From Pseudomonas sp. RIT-PI-q (GTDB taxonomy: Bacteria > Pseudomonadota > Gammaproteobacteria > Pseudomonadales > Pseudomonadaceae), in assembly GCF_001297125.1 (NCBI RefSeq), contig NZ_LHPC01000025.1, positions 124,001 to 188,000 of the forward strand: 64,000 nucleotides of DNA, read 5' to 3'. Positions 39,097-46,414 of this stretch are shown here, piece by piece. A program made the translations under genes and the position numbers. Each line of letters begins with the position of its first letter. Positions within the stretch are counted from its first letter, which is position 1. Under the pieces are notes generated by a model. It did no database searches and was not told the DNA's origin. It saw only the letters and a list, made by a program, of their open reading frames with translations.

Positions 39097-39579
39097 TTAA
39101 GCGTCGCCCTTGATTTCCTGATAGCGCTTTTCCAGTTCCTGGCGAATCTGCCGACGCTGCTGGGCCTGCATGAAACGACGCTTGTCTTCGCTGTTCTGCG
39201 GTTGCAGCGGGGGCACTGCGGCGGGTTTGCGGTCGTCATCCACCGCGACCATGGTGAAGAAGCAACTGTTGGTGTGGCGCACCGAGCGCTCGCGAATGTT
39301 CTCGGTCACCACCTTGATGCCCACCTCCATGGAGGTGTTGCCGGTGTAGTTGACCGAGGCCAGGAAGGTCACCAGTTCGCCGACATGAATCGGCTCGCGA
39401 AAAATCACCTGATCCACCGACAGGGTCACCACGTAGCGGCCGGCATAACGGCTGGCGCAGGCGTAGGCCACTTCGTCGAGGTACTTGAGCAACGTGCCGC
39501 CGTGGACATTGCCAGAGAAATTGGCCATGTCGGGGGTCATCAATACCGTCATCGACAGCTGGGCGTTTCCGGGTTCCAT
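39097..39579 (-). CDS. Acyl-CoA thioesterase, hot-dog fold (YciA/BFIT type)
   Basis: 160 residues. The motif FSGNVHGGTLLKYLDEVAY carries the catalytic Asp of the family, followed by VVTLSVDQVIFREPIHVGEL. A charged helical tail (AQQRRQIRQELEKRYQEIK) extends past the hot-dog domain. The start is ATG 39579 (MEPGNAQLSM), with GAGAAC upstream, rather than 39618. It hydrolyses acyl-CoA, probably in CoA homeostasis; the chain length is unknown. It is divergent from the antiporter gene. Confidence 0.9.
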   Translation of the reverse strand: MEPGNAQLSMTVLMTPDMANFSGNVHGGTLLKYLDEVAYACASRYAGRYVVTLSVDQVIFREPIHVGELVTFLASVNYTGNTSMEVGIKVVTENIRERSVRHTNSCFFTMVAVDDDRKPAAVPPLQPQNSEDKRRFMQAQQRRQIRQELEKRYQEIKGDA

Positions 39580-39863
39580 AGCGTTCTCACGGTTCAAGGC
39601 AGGATGTGGGGGACGCACCTCTGCGGGTGCCTGGTCGGTTTTTTCAAACCTCAGTTATCGGGACGCCGGGCGGATGATCGCCGTCACGCCGGATCGATCT
39701 GTTTCCATATATTGCACCGCCTTTCTGCCGGAAGTCGCGGTGTTACCCTTCAAAAGCCCACCTCAAGGGCAATTCCTACGCGGAAAGCGGATTTTTTACT
39801 CTCCTCGATCAGACCTTTCCCGCGTCTGGCGAATGAGCATTGTCACCCCAAGGAGCCCACACC

Positions 39864-41627
39864 ATGCATGCCATCAGTTTTATTCAGGACCTGGCAGTAA
39901 TCATGTTGGTCGCTGGTGTGGTGACCGTGCTGTTTCATCGCTTCAAACAGCCGGTGGTTCTGGGGTACATCGTCGCCGGCTTCATCATCGGCCCGCACAC
40001 GCCGCCGTTCGGCCTGATCCACGACGAAGAAACGATCAAGACCCTCGCCGAGCTCGGGGTGATTTTCCTGATGTTCTGCCTGGGCCTGGAATTCAGCTTG
40101 CGCAAGCTGTTCAAGGTCGGTGCTACAGCGTTCATCGCGGCGTTCCTGGAAATCGTGCTGATGATCTGGATCGGCTACGAAATCGGCCGCTGGTTCGACT
40201 GGAACACCATGGACTCGCTGTTCCTCGGCGCGATCCTGGCGATTTCCTCGACCACCATCATCGTCAAGGCACTCAACGACCTGAAGATGAAGAACGAGCG
40301 CTTTGCCCAGCTGATCTTCGGCGTGCTGATCGTCGAGGACATCCTCGGTATCGGCATCATCGCCTTGCTGTCGAGTATTGCGGTCAGCGGCACCGTGAGT
40401 TCCGGCGAAGTGTTTTCGACGGTCGGCAAGCTCTCGCTGTTCATGATCGTCGCACTGGTCATCGGCATTCTGCTGGTGCCTCGGCTGTTGGCCTATGTGG
40501 CCAAATTCGAAAGCAACGAGATGCTTTTGATCACCGTGCTGGGCCTGTGTTTCGGCTTCTGCCTGCTGGTGGTGAAACTCGAATACAGCATGGTCCTCGG
40601 CGCGTTCCTGATTGGCGCGATCATGGCTGAGTCCCGGCAATTGCTGAAGATAGAGCGATTGATCGAACCGGTTCGCGACCTATTCAGTGCGATCTTCTTC
40701 GTCGCTATCGGGCTGATGCTTGATCCGCTGATCCTGCTGCAATACGCCTGGCCGATCGCGGTGATTACCGTGGCCGTAGTGCTCGGCAAGATGTTGTCCT
40801 GCGGGCTCGGTGCCTTTATCGCCGGTAATGACGGACGCACCTCACTGCGGGTCGGGATGGGCCTTTCACAGATTGGCGAGTTTTCTTTCATCATCGCGGC
40901 GCTAGGCATGACGCTCCAGGTCACCAGCAACTTCCTCTATCCGGTGGCCGTGGCCGTCTCCGTGATCACCACGCTGCTGACGCCCTATCTGATCCGCGCC
41001 GCTGACCCGCTATCGATCAAGCTTGCAGCAGTGATGCCGCAACGGTTGGGGCGTGTGTTCGGGATGTATGGCGAATGGCTGCGCAGCATTCAGCCTCAAG
41101 GCGAGGGTGCACTGCTGGCGTCGATGATTCGGCGGATTCTGTTGCAGGTAGGGGTCAATCTGGCGCTGGTGATTGCGATCTTTTTTTCGGGCGCGTACTT
41201 CGCCGAGCGCATGTCCACTTACTTGCAGGGCTGGATCAGCGACCCGAGCTGGCAGAAAGCGTTGATCTGGGGTGGGGCGCTGCTGTTGTCGCTGCCGTTC
41301 CTGATCGCCGCCTATCGCAAGCTCAAGGCGCTTTCGATGCTGCTGGCGGAGATGGGCGTGAGGCCGGAGATGGCCGGCCGCCACACGCAGCGAGTGCGCC
41401 GGGTGATCGCTGAAGTGATCCCGATTCTTTCGCTGTTGGTGATCTTCCTGCTATTGGCTGCCTTGTCGGCCAGTATTCTACCGACCAACAAGTTGCTGGT
41501 GCTGATCGTCGTGGTCGCGGCCGCCGTGGCGGCGCTGCTTTGGCGCTGGTTCATCCGCGTGCACACGCGGATGCAGGTGGCCCTGCTGGAAACCCTGGAC
41601 AACCACAAGGATTCGGCAGGCCACTGA
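39864..41627 (+). CDS. Monovalent cation:proton antiporter-2 (CPA2) protein
   Basis: 587-residue inner-membrane protein. The Na+/H+ exchanger domain (about 8-390, a dozen helices) shows PVVLGYIVAGFIIGPHTPP and FLGAILAISSTTIIVKALND, and the LVVKLEYSMVLGAFLIGAI segment. KefB-like relatives end in a TrkA-N domain; here the last 180 residues are instead further membrane helices (ALIWGGALLLSLPFLIAAYR, LVIFLLLAALSASI) and no Rossmann motif is seen. The start is ATG 39864, with AAGGAG upstream. It exchanges K+ or Na+ for protons; the ion is unknown. Confidence 0.88.
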   Translation: MHAISFIQDLAVIMLVAGVVTVLFHRFKQPVVLGYIVAGFIIGPHTPPFGLIHDEETIKTLAELGVIFLMFCLGLEFSLRKLFKVGATAFIAAFLEIVLMIWIGYEIGRWFDWNTMDSLFLGAILAISSTTIIVKALNDLKMKNERFAQLIFGVLIVEDILGIGIIALLSSIAVSGTVSSGEVFSTVGKLSLFMIVALVIGILLVPRLLAYVAKFESNEMLLITVLGLCFGFCLLVVKLEYSMVLGAFLIGAIMAESRQLLKIERLIEPVRDLFSAIFFVAIGLMLDPLILLQYAWPIAVITVAVVLGKMLSCGLGAFIAGNDGRTSLRVGMGLSQIGEFSFIIAALGMTLQVTSNFLYPVAVAVSVITTLLTPYLIRAADPLSIKLAAVMPQRLGRVFGMYGEWLRSIQPQGEGALLASMIRRILLQVGVNLALVIAIFFSGAYFAERMSTYLQGWISDPSWQKALIWGGALLLSLPFLIAAYRKLKALSMLLAEMGVRPEMAGRHTQRVRRVIAEVIPILSLLVIFLLLAALSASILPTNKLLVLIVVVAAAVAALLWRWFIRVHTRMQVALLETLDNHKDSAGH

Positions 41628-41636
41628 TATCGCACC

Positions 41637-41774
41637 TGTAGCAGCTGCCGAAGGCTGCGATCGGCTGCGCAGCAGTCGCAAAATCAGCCACTGAGGTGTT
41701 TCAGGTCAATCGAGTCCGCAGTGTTTACGACTGCTGCGCAGCCGAACGCAGGCTGCGCCAGCTGCTACAAAGTC
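41637..41774. repeat. Diverged REP pair
   Basis: TGTAGCAGCTGCCGAAGGCT near 41638 and an inverted relative ending GCGCCAGCTGCTACA near 41770, with inner CTGCGCAGC repeats. It lies between the convergent antiporter and SMI1-type genes. It carries TAGCAGC in place of the usual TAGGAGC core. Confidence 0.65.
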
Positions 41775-41789
41775 GGGGGATACGATAAA

Positions 41790-42197
41790 TCAGCTTTCCA
41801 GCCAGACGTCCCGCGCCCAGTGCCATACCGATTCCCAGGTTTCTTCAGCAATCAGTTCTTCTTCGGCCAGCCACAGCACCACGGTGCCATCCTCTTCGAC
41901 CAGGTAGTAGTTATCACCGTCCTGGCAGATCGGAATCATGCTGCGATCAACGCCAGCATCCCAAGCGTTGGCGGCAACATCTGGCAGGTAAGTGTGGGAT
42001 TGCGGGTCGGTGACAGTCACCGGCTCCAGGCTGCCGTAGACCACATCGCTGACGGTCAGCAAAAATTCCCTGAAGACAAACGGGATGTCGATGAACAGTT
42101 GTTCCTCGATTTCCACCAGTTGGTCTTCGTCAGGCAGCTCCAAGGGGACCGGTACCGGTTCGTTGGCTTCACGCAGTTGTTCGATGATTTCTTCCAC
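41790..42197 (-). CDS. SMI1/KNR4 (SUKH) family protein
   Basis: 135-residue, very acidic cytosolic protein. The pattern EEQLFIDIPFVFREFLLTVSD, then YGSLEPVTVTDP and MIPICQDGDNYYLV, ending AEETWESVWHWA, matches the SUKH fold. Many family members are immunity proteins of contact-dependent toxins; no toxin gene lies nearby, so this single-copy form may have a housekeeping role. A strong hairpin terminator of the upstream Tim44-like gene precedes it. Confidence 0.82.
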   Translation of the reverse strand: MEEIIEQLREANEPVPVPLELPDEDQLVEIEEQLFIDIPFVFREFLLTVSDVVYGSLEPVTVTDPQSHTYLPDVAANAWDAGVDRSMIPICQDGDNYYLVEEDGTVVLWLAEEELIAEETWESVWHWARDVWLES

Positions 42198-42280
42198 GTC
42201 CGGGATCCTCTTGCTTGATGGCGCGGTTTAGATGGGGCGGTTTATACAGTAGCTCGCTATAGATGCAACCGCGAAATAGA

Positions 42281-42306
42281 AAACCCCGGCCGAGGCCGGG
42301 GTTTTT
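42281..42306 (-). terminator. Terminator after the Tim44-like gene
   Basis: AAAACCCCGGCC - GAG - GGCCGGGGTTTT, a 12-bp stem. On the minus strand it is followed by a short T-containing tract (TTTTCTATTT). It lies 28 bases after the stop codon of the gene 42334-43209. Confidence 0.85.
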
Positions 42307-42333
42307 ATTACAACGTACTTAACGCAGAGGTGA

Positions 42334-43209
42334 TCAGCCGTTCTGGCGGATACCGGCGACCAGCCAAGGCTGGTTCTCGCCTTGTGGGCGTTCCATGTTC
42401 CAGCTTTCGCTGAACACTTCGCCCTGGTCGAAACGCGAGGTTTTCGACACGCCGGTGAAGGTCAGGGTGGCGATGGTCTTGTCGGCGCGATCATCCACAC
42501 CGTCCAGTTGAACATTGAGGTTATCAATGTAGGTGGACTGGAAACCTTCGCCCAGATCGGCACGTTCGCGCTTGAGGAACTCCAGCATTTGCGGGGTCAC
42601 GAACTCGGCGATCTTGTCCATTTCGTTGGCGTCCCAGTGTTGCTGCAGGGACTGGAAGTGGTTGCGGGCCGCTTCAATGAAGTTCTTTTCATTGAACCAG
42701 GCCGGAGCATTGATCACCGGACGAGCGGCAGCCGGGGCTGCAGAACCGCCGAAGATCGAACCCATGGCTGCTGGCTTCTGCTCAAACACTTCACGCTGCA
42801 TTGGCGCGCCGGCTGGAGCCAGGTGCTCCTGCTGCTTGCGACGACGAGCGGCGATGAAACGGAAGACCAGGAAGGCGATGACCGCCATGATCAGGATGTC
42901 GAAGATCTGCATGCCCTGGAAGCCGCCGCCCATGAACATGGAGGCCAGCAGGCCACCGGCAGCGATACCGGCCAGAGGACCGAGCCAGCGCGAAGCACCG
43001 CCGGCCTTGGCCGCAGCGCCAGCGGCACCGGCAGCACCAGCGGTCGCAGCAGCGCCGCCCATGCCTGGAGAAGAAGGAGCCATTTGGCTGGTCTGGTGGG
43101 TCGGCGCGGCGCCGACACTTTTGCCGCCACCAAAGCGCTTGGCGTTGGCGTCGAGGCTCATCGTCAGGCCGATGCACAACGCCATGGCGATGCTAAGAAA
43201 ACGTTTCAT
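42334..43209 (-). CDS. Tim44-like domain membrane protein
   Basis: 291 residues. The signal peptide MKRFLSIAMALCIGLTMSL is followed by an Ala/Gly-rich low-complexity stretch (about 50-80), one or two membrane helices (GPLAGIAAGGLLASMFMGG and FDILIMAVIAFLVFRFIAA) and a C-terminal Tim44-like domain (FIEAARNHFQSLQQHWDAN, MLEFLKRERADLGE, to the end). Bacterial Tim44-like proteins are of uncertain role, possibly in envelope protein handling. It starts at ATG 43209. It is a single-gene unit with its own terminator. Confidence 0.88.
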   Translation of the reverse strand: MKRFLSIAMALCIGLTMSLDANAKRFGGGKSVGAAPTHQTSQMAPSSPGMGGAAATAGAAGAAGAAAKAGGASRWLGPLAGIAAGGLLASMFMGGGFQGMQIFDILIMAVIAFLVFRFIAARRRKQQEHLAPAGAPMQREVFEQKPAAMGSIFGGSAAPAAARPVINAPAWFNEKNFIEAARNHFQSLQQHWDANEMDKIAEFVTPQMLEFLKRERADLGEGFQSTYIDNLNVQLDGVDDRADKTIATLTFTGVSKTSRFDQGEVFSESWNMERPQGENQPWLVAGIRQNG

Positions 43210-43388
43210 AAAGGGAATTCCCATTTGTGGATGGCACGCGCGCCATGTTGCACAGATGAAGTGATACTGGCTAGCGGCAGAGTGTTTCGGGCTTTTGCCT
43301 GACAGGTTGCGTTCAGCTTCAGTCAGCGCAATAAGGCCTGTTAACTTTGGTCTGTAGGATGAATGGATAAGTTCTGCAGGAGGGTTGC

Positions 43389-43829
43389 CTAGCGGCGCAG
43401 CGTCAGCATGACCACGCCGGCTGTAATCAGGCCGATCCCGCCCCATTGGCGCAGGTCGAGCCTCTCTCCCAGCAGGATCACGCCCAGCACCGCCACAAGC
43501 ACCACGCTGAGCTTGTCGACTGGGGCGACGAGCGAGGCCGGGCCGAGTTTCAGCGCCCGGAAATAGCAAATCCACGATGCGCCAGTGGCAAGACCAGACA
43601 ACAGCAGGAACCAATAGCTCTTGGCGGAGATAGATCCTAATGACTGATATTGGCCCGTGGCGTACAAAATCAAGGCCAGGCTGACCAAAACCACCACGGT
43701 GCGCAGCAGGGTGGCGAAGTCGGAATTGACGTTTTCGACGCCAACTTTCGCAAAGATCGCGGTCATCGCGGCGAACACTGCCGACATCAAGGCCCAGAAT
43801 GTCCAGGAAGAAAAGAAGCCTGAGCCCAT
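43389..43829 (-). CDS. Half-size EamA/DMT transporter
   Basis: 146 residues with five hydrophobic helices and one EamA domain (GLATGASWICYFRALKLGPAS, VVLVAVLGVILLGERL). Full DMT carriers have two such domains in ten helices, so this protein probably works as a dimer, as EmrE-size members do. The substrate is unknown. A REP pair separates it from uvrD upstream. Confidence 0.88.
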   Translation of the reverse strand: MGSGFFSSWTFWALMSAVFAAMTAIFAKVGVENVNSDFATLLRTVVVLVSLALILYATGQYQSLGSISAKSYWFLLLSGLATGASWICYFRALKLGPASLVAPVDKLSVVLVAVLGVILLGERLDLRQWGGIGLITAGVVMLTLRR

Positions 43830-43865
43830 GATTTGTTTCCTTTCAGACCAGTCAACGCCTAACCC

Positions 43866-43955
43866 TGTAGGAGCGAGCTTGCTCGCGAAGAGGCCATATC
43901 AGTCGAAATCAGCGTTGACTGACACACCGCTTTCGCGAGCAAGCTCGCTCCTACA
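43866..43955. repeat. REP pair (inverted), TGTAGGAGC class
   Basis: Arms 43866-43890 (TGTAGGAGCGAGCTTGCTCG...) and 43931-43955 (...CGAGCAAGCTCGCTCCTACA), perfect complements over about 22 bases, between uvrD and the EamA gene, both on the minus strand. Confidence 0.9.
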
Positions 43956-43972
43956 GTAGAACTCTGGCGGTG

Positions 43973-46156
43973 TTAAATCGCTTCCAGCTTGGCGTAGCCC
44001 AACATCAGCCACTTACTGCCTTCGCTGAAGTTCACCTGCACCCGTGCCTGAGCCCCGGCGCCTTCGAAGTTCAGGATCACGCCGTCGCCAAACACCGAAT
44101 GCCGCACGGCCTGGCCGAGGCTGAACCCGGTGTCAGGAATCTCGCTGCCACCAAACAGGCTGCTGGAGCTCTGCTGCTGGCCGCCGCCAAACGGACGGCT
44201 GACGCTGTTGGACAAACGCACTTCCTGGATCAGGCCTTTCGGCACTTCACGTACGAAACGCGACACCTTGTTGTAGGTTTCGCTGCCGTACAAGCGTCGG
44301 GTTTCAGCATAGGTCATCACCAGGTTTTGCATGGCGCGGGTGATGCCGACGTAGGCCAGACGACGCTCTTCCTCCAGACGGCCGGGCTCTTCCAGGCTCA
44401 TCTTGTGCGGGAACAGGCCTTCTTCCATGCCCACCAGGAACACGTACGGGAACTCCAGGCCCTTGGCGCTGTGCAGTGTCATCAGCTGAATGCTGTCTTC
44501 GTGCTCGTCGGCCTGAGTGTCCCCGGCCTCCAGCGACGCATGACCGAGGAACGCTGCCAGCGGCGTCAGGTCCTCGTCTTCTTCAGCGTTTTCGAAGTTG
44601 CGCGCGGCGCTGACCAATTCCTCAAGGTTTTCTACCCGTGCCTGGCCTTTCTCGCCTTTTTCCGCTTCGTGATAGGCAATCAGCCCGGACTGCTCGATGA
44701 CGGTCTGGGTCATCAGGTGCAGCGGCATGTCCATGCACTTGGCGGCGAGGTTCTCGATCAACTCGATAAACGCCCCGAGCGCCCCGGCGGCACGGCCGGT
44801 CAGGCCTTTATTGGCGACCAGCAGACGCATCGCTTCCCACATCGACACATCGCTATGGCGCGCGTGATCGCGAATCGCTTCGACGGTTTTTTCACCGATG
44901 CCCCGGGCCGGAACGTTGATCACCCGCTCCAGCGCCGCATCATTGCCACGACCTTCCAGCAAACGCAGGTAGGCCATCGCATTCTTGATTTCCGCTCGCT
45001 CGAAGAAGCGCTGACCACCATAGATGCGGTACGGAATACGCTCGCGCAGCAATGCTTCTTCCAAAACGCGCGATTGGGCGTTGGAACGGTACAGAATCGC
45101 GATATCGCTGCGTGCCAAGCCGGTTTTCAGCGCGCTTTCGATGGTTTCGACAACGTAGCGAGCTTCGTCGTGCTCGTTGAACGCGGCGTACAGGTTGATC
45201 GCTTCGCCTTCGCCACCCTCGGTCCACAACTCTTTGCCCATGCGCCCGGTGTTGTTGGCGATCAAGGCGTTGGCAGCCTTGAGGATCCCGGCGGTGGAGC
45301 GATAGTTTTGCTCCAGACGAATGGTCTCGGCGTCCGGGAAGTCGTCGGAATACTGATAGATGTTTTCGATTTTCGCGCCACGCCAGCCGTAGATCGACTG
45401 ATCGTCGTCGCCGACCACCATCAGGCTGTCGCCGCCCTTGGCCAGCAAACGCAACCAGGCGTACTGCACGGCGTTGGTGTCCTGGAACTCGTCCACCAGA
45501 ATGTGCCGGAAGCGCTTTTGATAATGCGCCAGCAAGCCCGGGTGATCGCGCCACAGGTCGAGCGCGCGCAGCAGCAGCTCGGAGAAGTCGATGACGCCAG
45601 CGCGCAGGCACGCGGCCTCATAGGCTTCATAGATGTTGCGCATGGTCGCCAGGAACAGGTCGCCGCTGGCTTGAATGTGTTTTGGACGCAGACCTTCGTC
45701 TTTCTGCCCGTTGATGAACCACTGGGCCTGACGGGCCGGCCAGCGTTGCTCGTCCAGGCCCAGCTCGCGGATCACCCGCTTGACCAGCCGTTGCTGGTCG
45801 TCGCTGTCGAGGATCTGGAAAGTCTGGCTCAGGCCGGCTTCCTGCCAGTGCGCCCGCAGCAAGCGGTGCGCCAGGCCGTGGAAGGTGCCGACCCACATGC
45901 CGGCCGGGTTGATACCCATCAGCTGCTCGATGCGATGACGCATCTCGGCAGCGGCCTTGTTGGTGAAGGTTACCGACAGGATCGAGTGGGGCGAGGCGTT
46001 CTCGACCTGGATCAACCAGGCGATACGGTGCACCAGCACTCGGGTTTTACCGGAACCAGCACCGGCCAGGACCAACTGACGACCCACGGAGGCAGCTACG
46101 GCCTGGCGTTGGGCATCGTTGAGGGAGTTCAGCAGAAGGGAGAGATCATCGCGCAT
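43973..46156 (-). CDS. uvrD: DNA helicase II (UvrD)
   Basis: 727-residue superfamily 1A 3'-5' helicase for nucleotide excision and mismatch repair. Walker A GAGSGKT is at 32-38, motif II LVDEFQDTN, motif III MVVGDDDQSIYGWRGA, motif V QLMTLHSAKGLEFPYVFLVG and motif VI YVGITRAMQNLVMTY. The C-terminal tail (GSKWLMLGYAKLE) is the Tudor-like RNA polymerase-binding part. No LexA-type CTGT-N8-ACAG box was noticed in the 258-base spacer upstream. Long plus-strand open frames across it are shadows. Confidence 0.98.
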   Translation of the reverse strand: MRDDLSLLLNSLNDAQRQAVAASVGRQLVLAGAGSGKTRVLVHRIAWLIQVENASPHSILSVTFTNKAAAEMRHRIEQLMGINPAGMWVGTFHGLAHRLLRAHWQEAGLSQTFQILDSDDQQRLVKRVIRELGLDEQRWPARQAQWFINGQKDEGLRPKHIQASGDLFLATMRNIYEAYEAACLRAGVIDFSELLLRALDLWRDHPGLLAHYQKRFRHILVDEFQDTNAVQYAWLRLLAKGGDSLMVVGDDDQSIYGWRGAKIENIYQYSDDFPDAETIRLEQNYRSTAGILKAANALIANNTGRMGKELWTEGGEGEAINLYAAFNEHDEARYVVETIESALKTGLARSDIAILYRSNAQSRVLEEALLRERIPYRIYGGQRFFERAEIKNAMAYLRLLEGRGNDAALERVINVPARGIGEKTVEAIRDHARHSDVSMWEAMRLLVANKGLTGRAAGALGAFIELIENLAAKCMDMPLHLMTQTVIEQSGLIAYHEAEKGEKGQARVENLEELVSAARNFENAEEDEDLTPLAAFLGHASLEAGDTQADEHEDSIQLMTLHSAKGLEFPYVFLVGMEEGLFPHKMSLEEPGRLEEERRLAYVGITRAMQNLVMTYAETRRLYGSETYNKVSRFVREVPKGLIQEVRLSNSVSRPFGGGQQQSSSSLFGGSEIPDTGFSLGQAVRHSVFGDGVILNFEGAGAQARVQVNFSEGSKWLMLGYAKLEAI

Positions 46157-46414
46157 CGGGGCATTCTAGGGGGCGGCGCCACACCGGGCAAACCCCGTAT
46201 CGCTTTAGCCGATGAAAGATCGGTGGAGGACGACCGGTCGGTCACTGGCTGCAAGCATTGACGGGGCTCGCTTGGCAGCTTTTACACAGGCGCGGGCAGT
46301 CGAGACTTTCGTCTATTTTATGATCTGGAGCAGTTTGGTCCGGGCACTTGCTTGTGTATGCTCCGTCGACGTTTCGGGCTCATGCTCATCATTATAAGAA
46401 CAAGAACATTGCCT

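Noticed and set aside
39590..39650. Terminator-like GCACC/GGGTGC hairpin with T-run in the thioesterase/antiporter spacer
   Set aside because: It lies between divergent genes where no transcript should end, and the T-run is 8 bases from the stem.
43970..46261. 763-codon plus-strand open frame opposite uvrD
   Set aside because: Exact antisense of an unmistakable helicase gene.
46157..46414. LexA box in front of uvrD
   Set aside because: No CTGT-N8-ACAG sequence was found in the spacer by eye.
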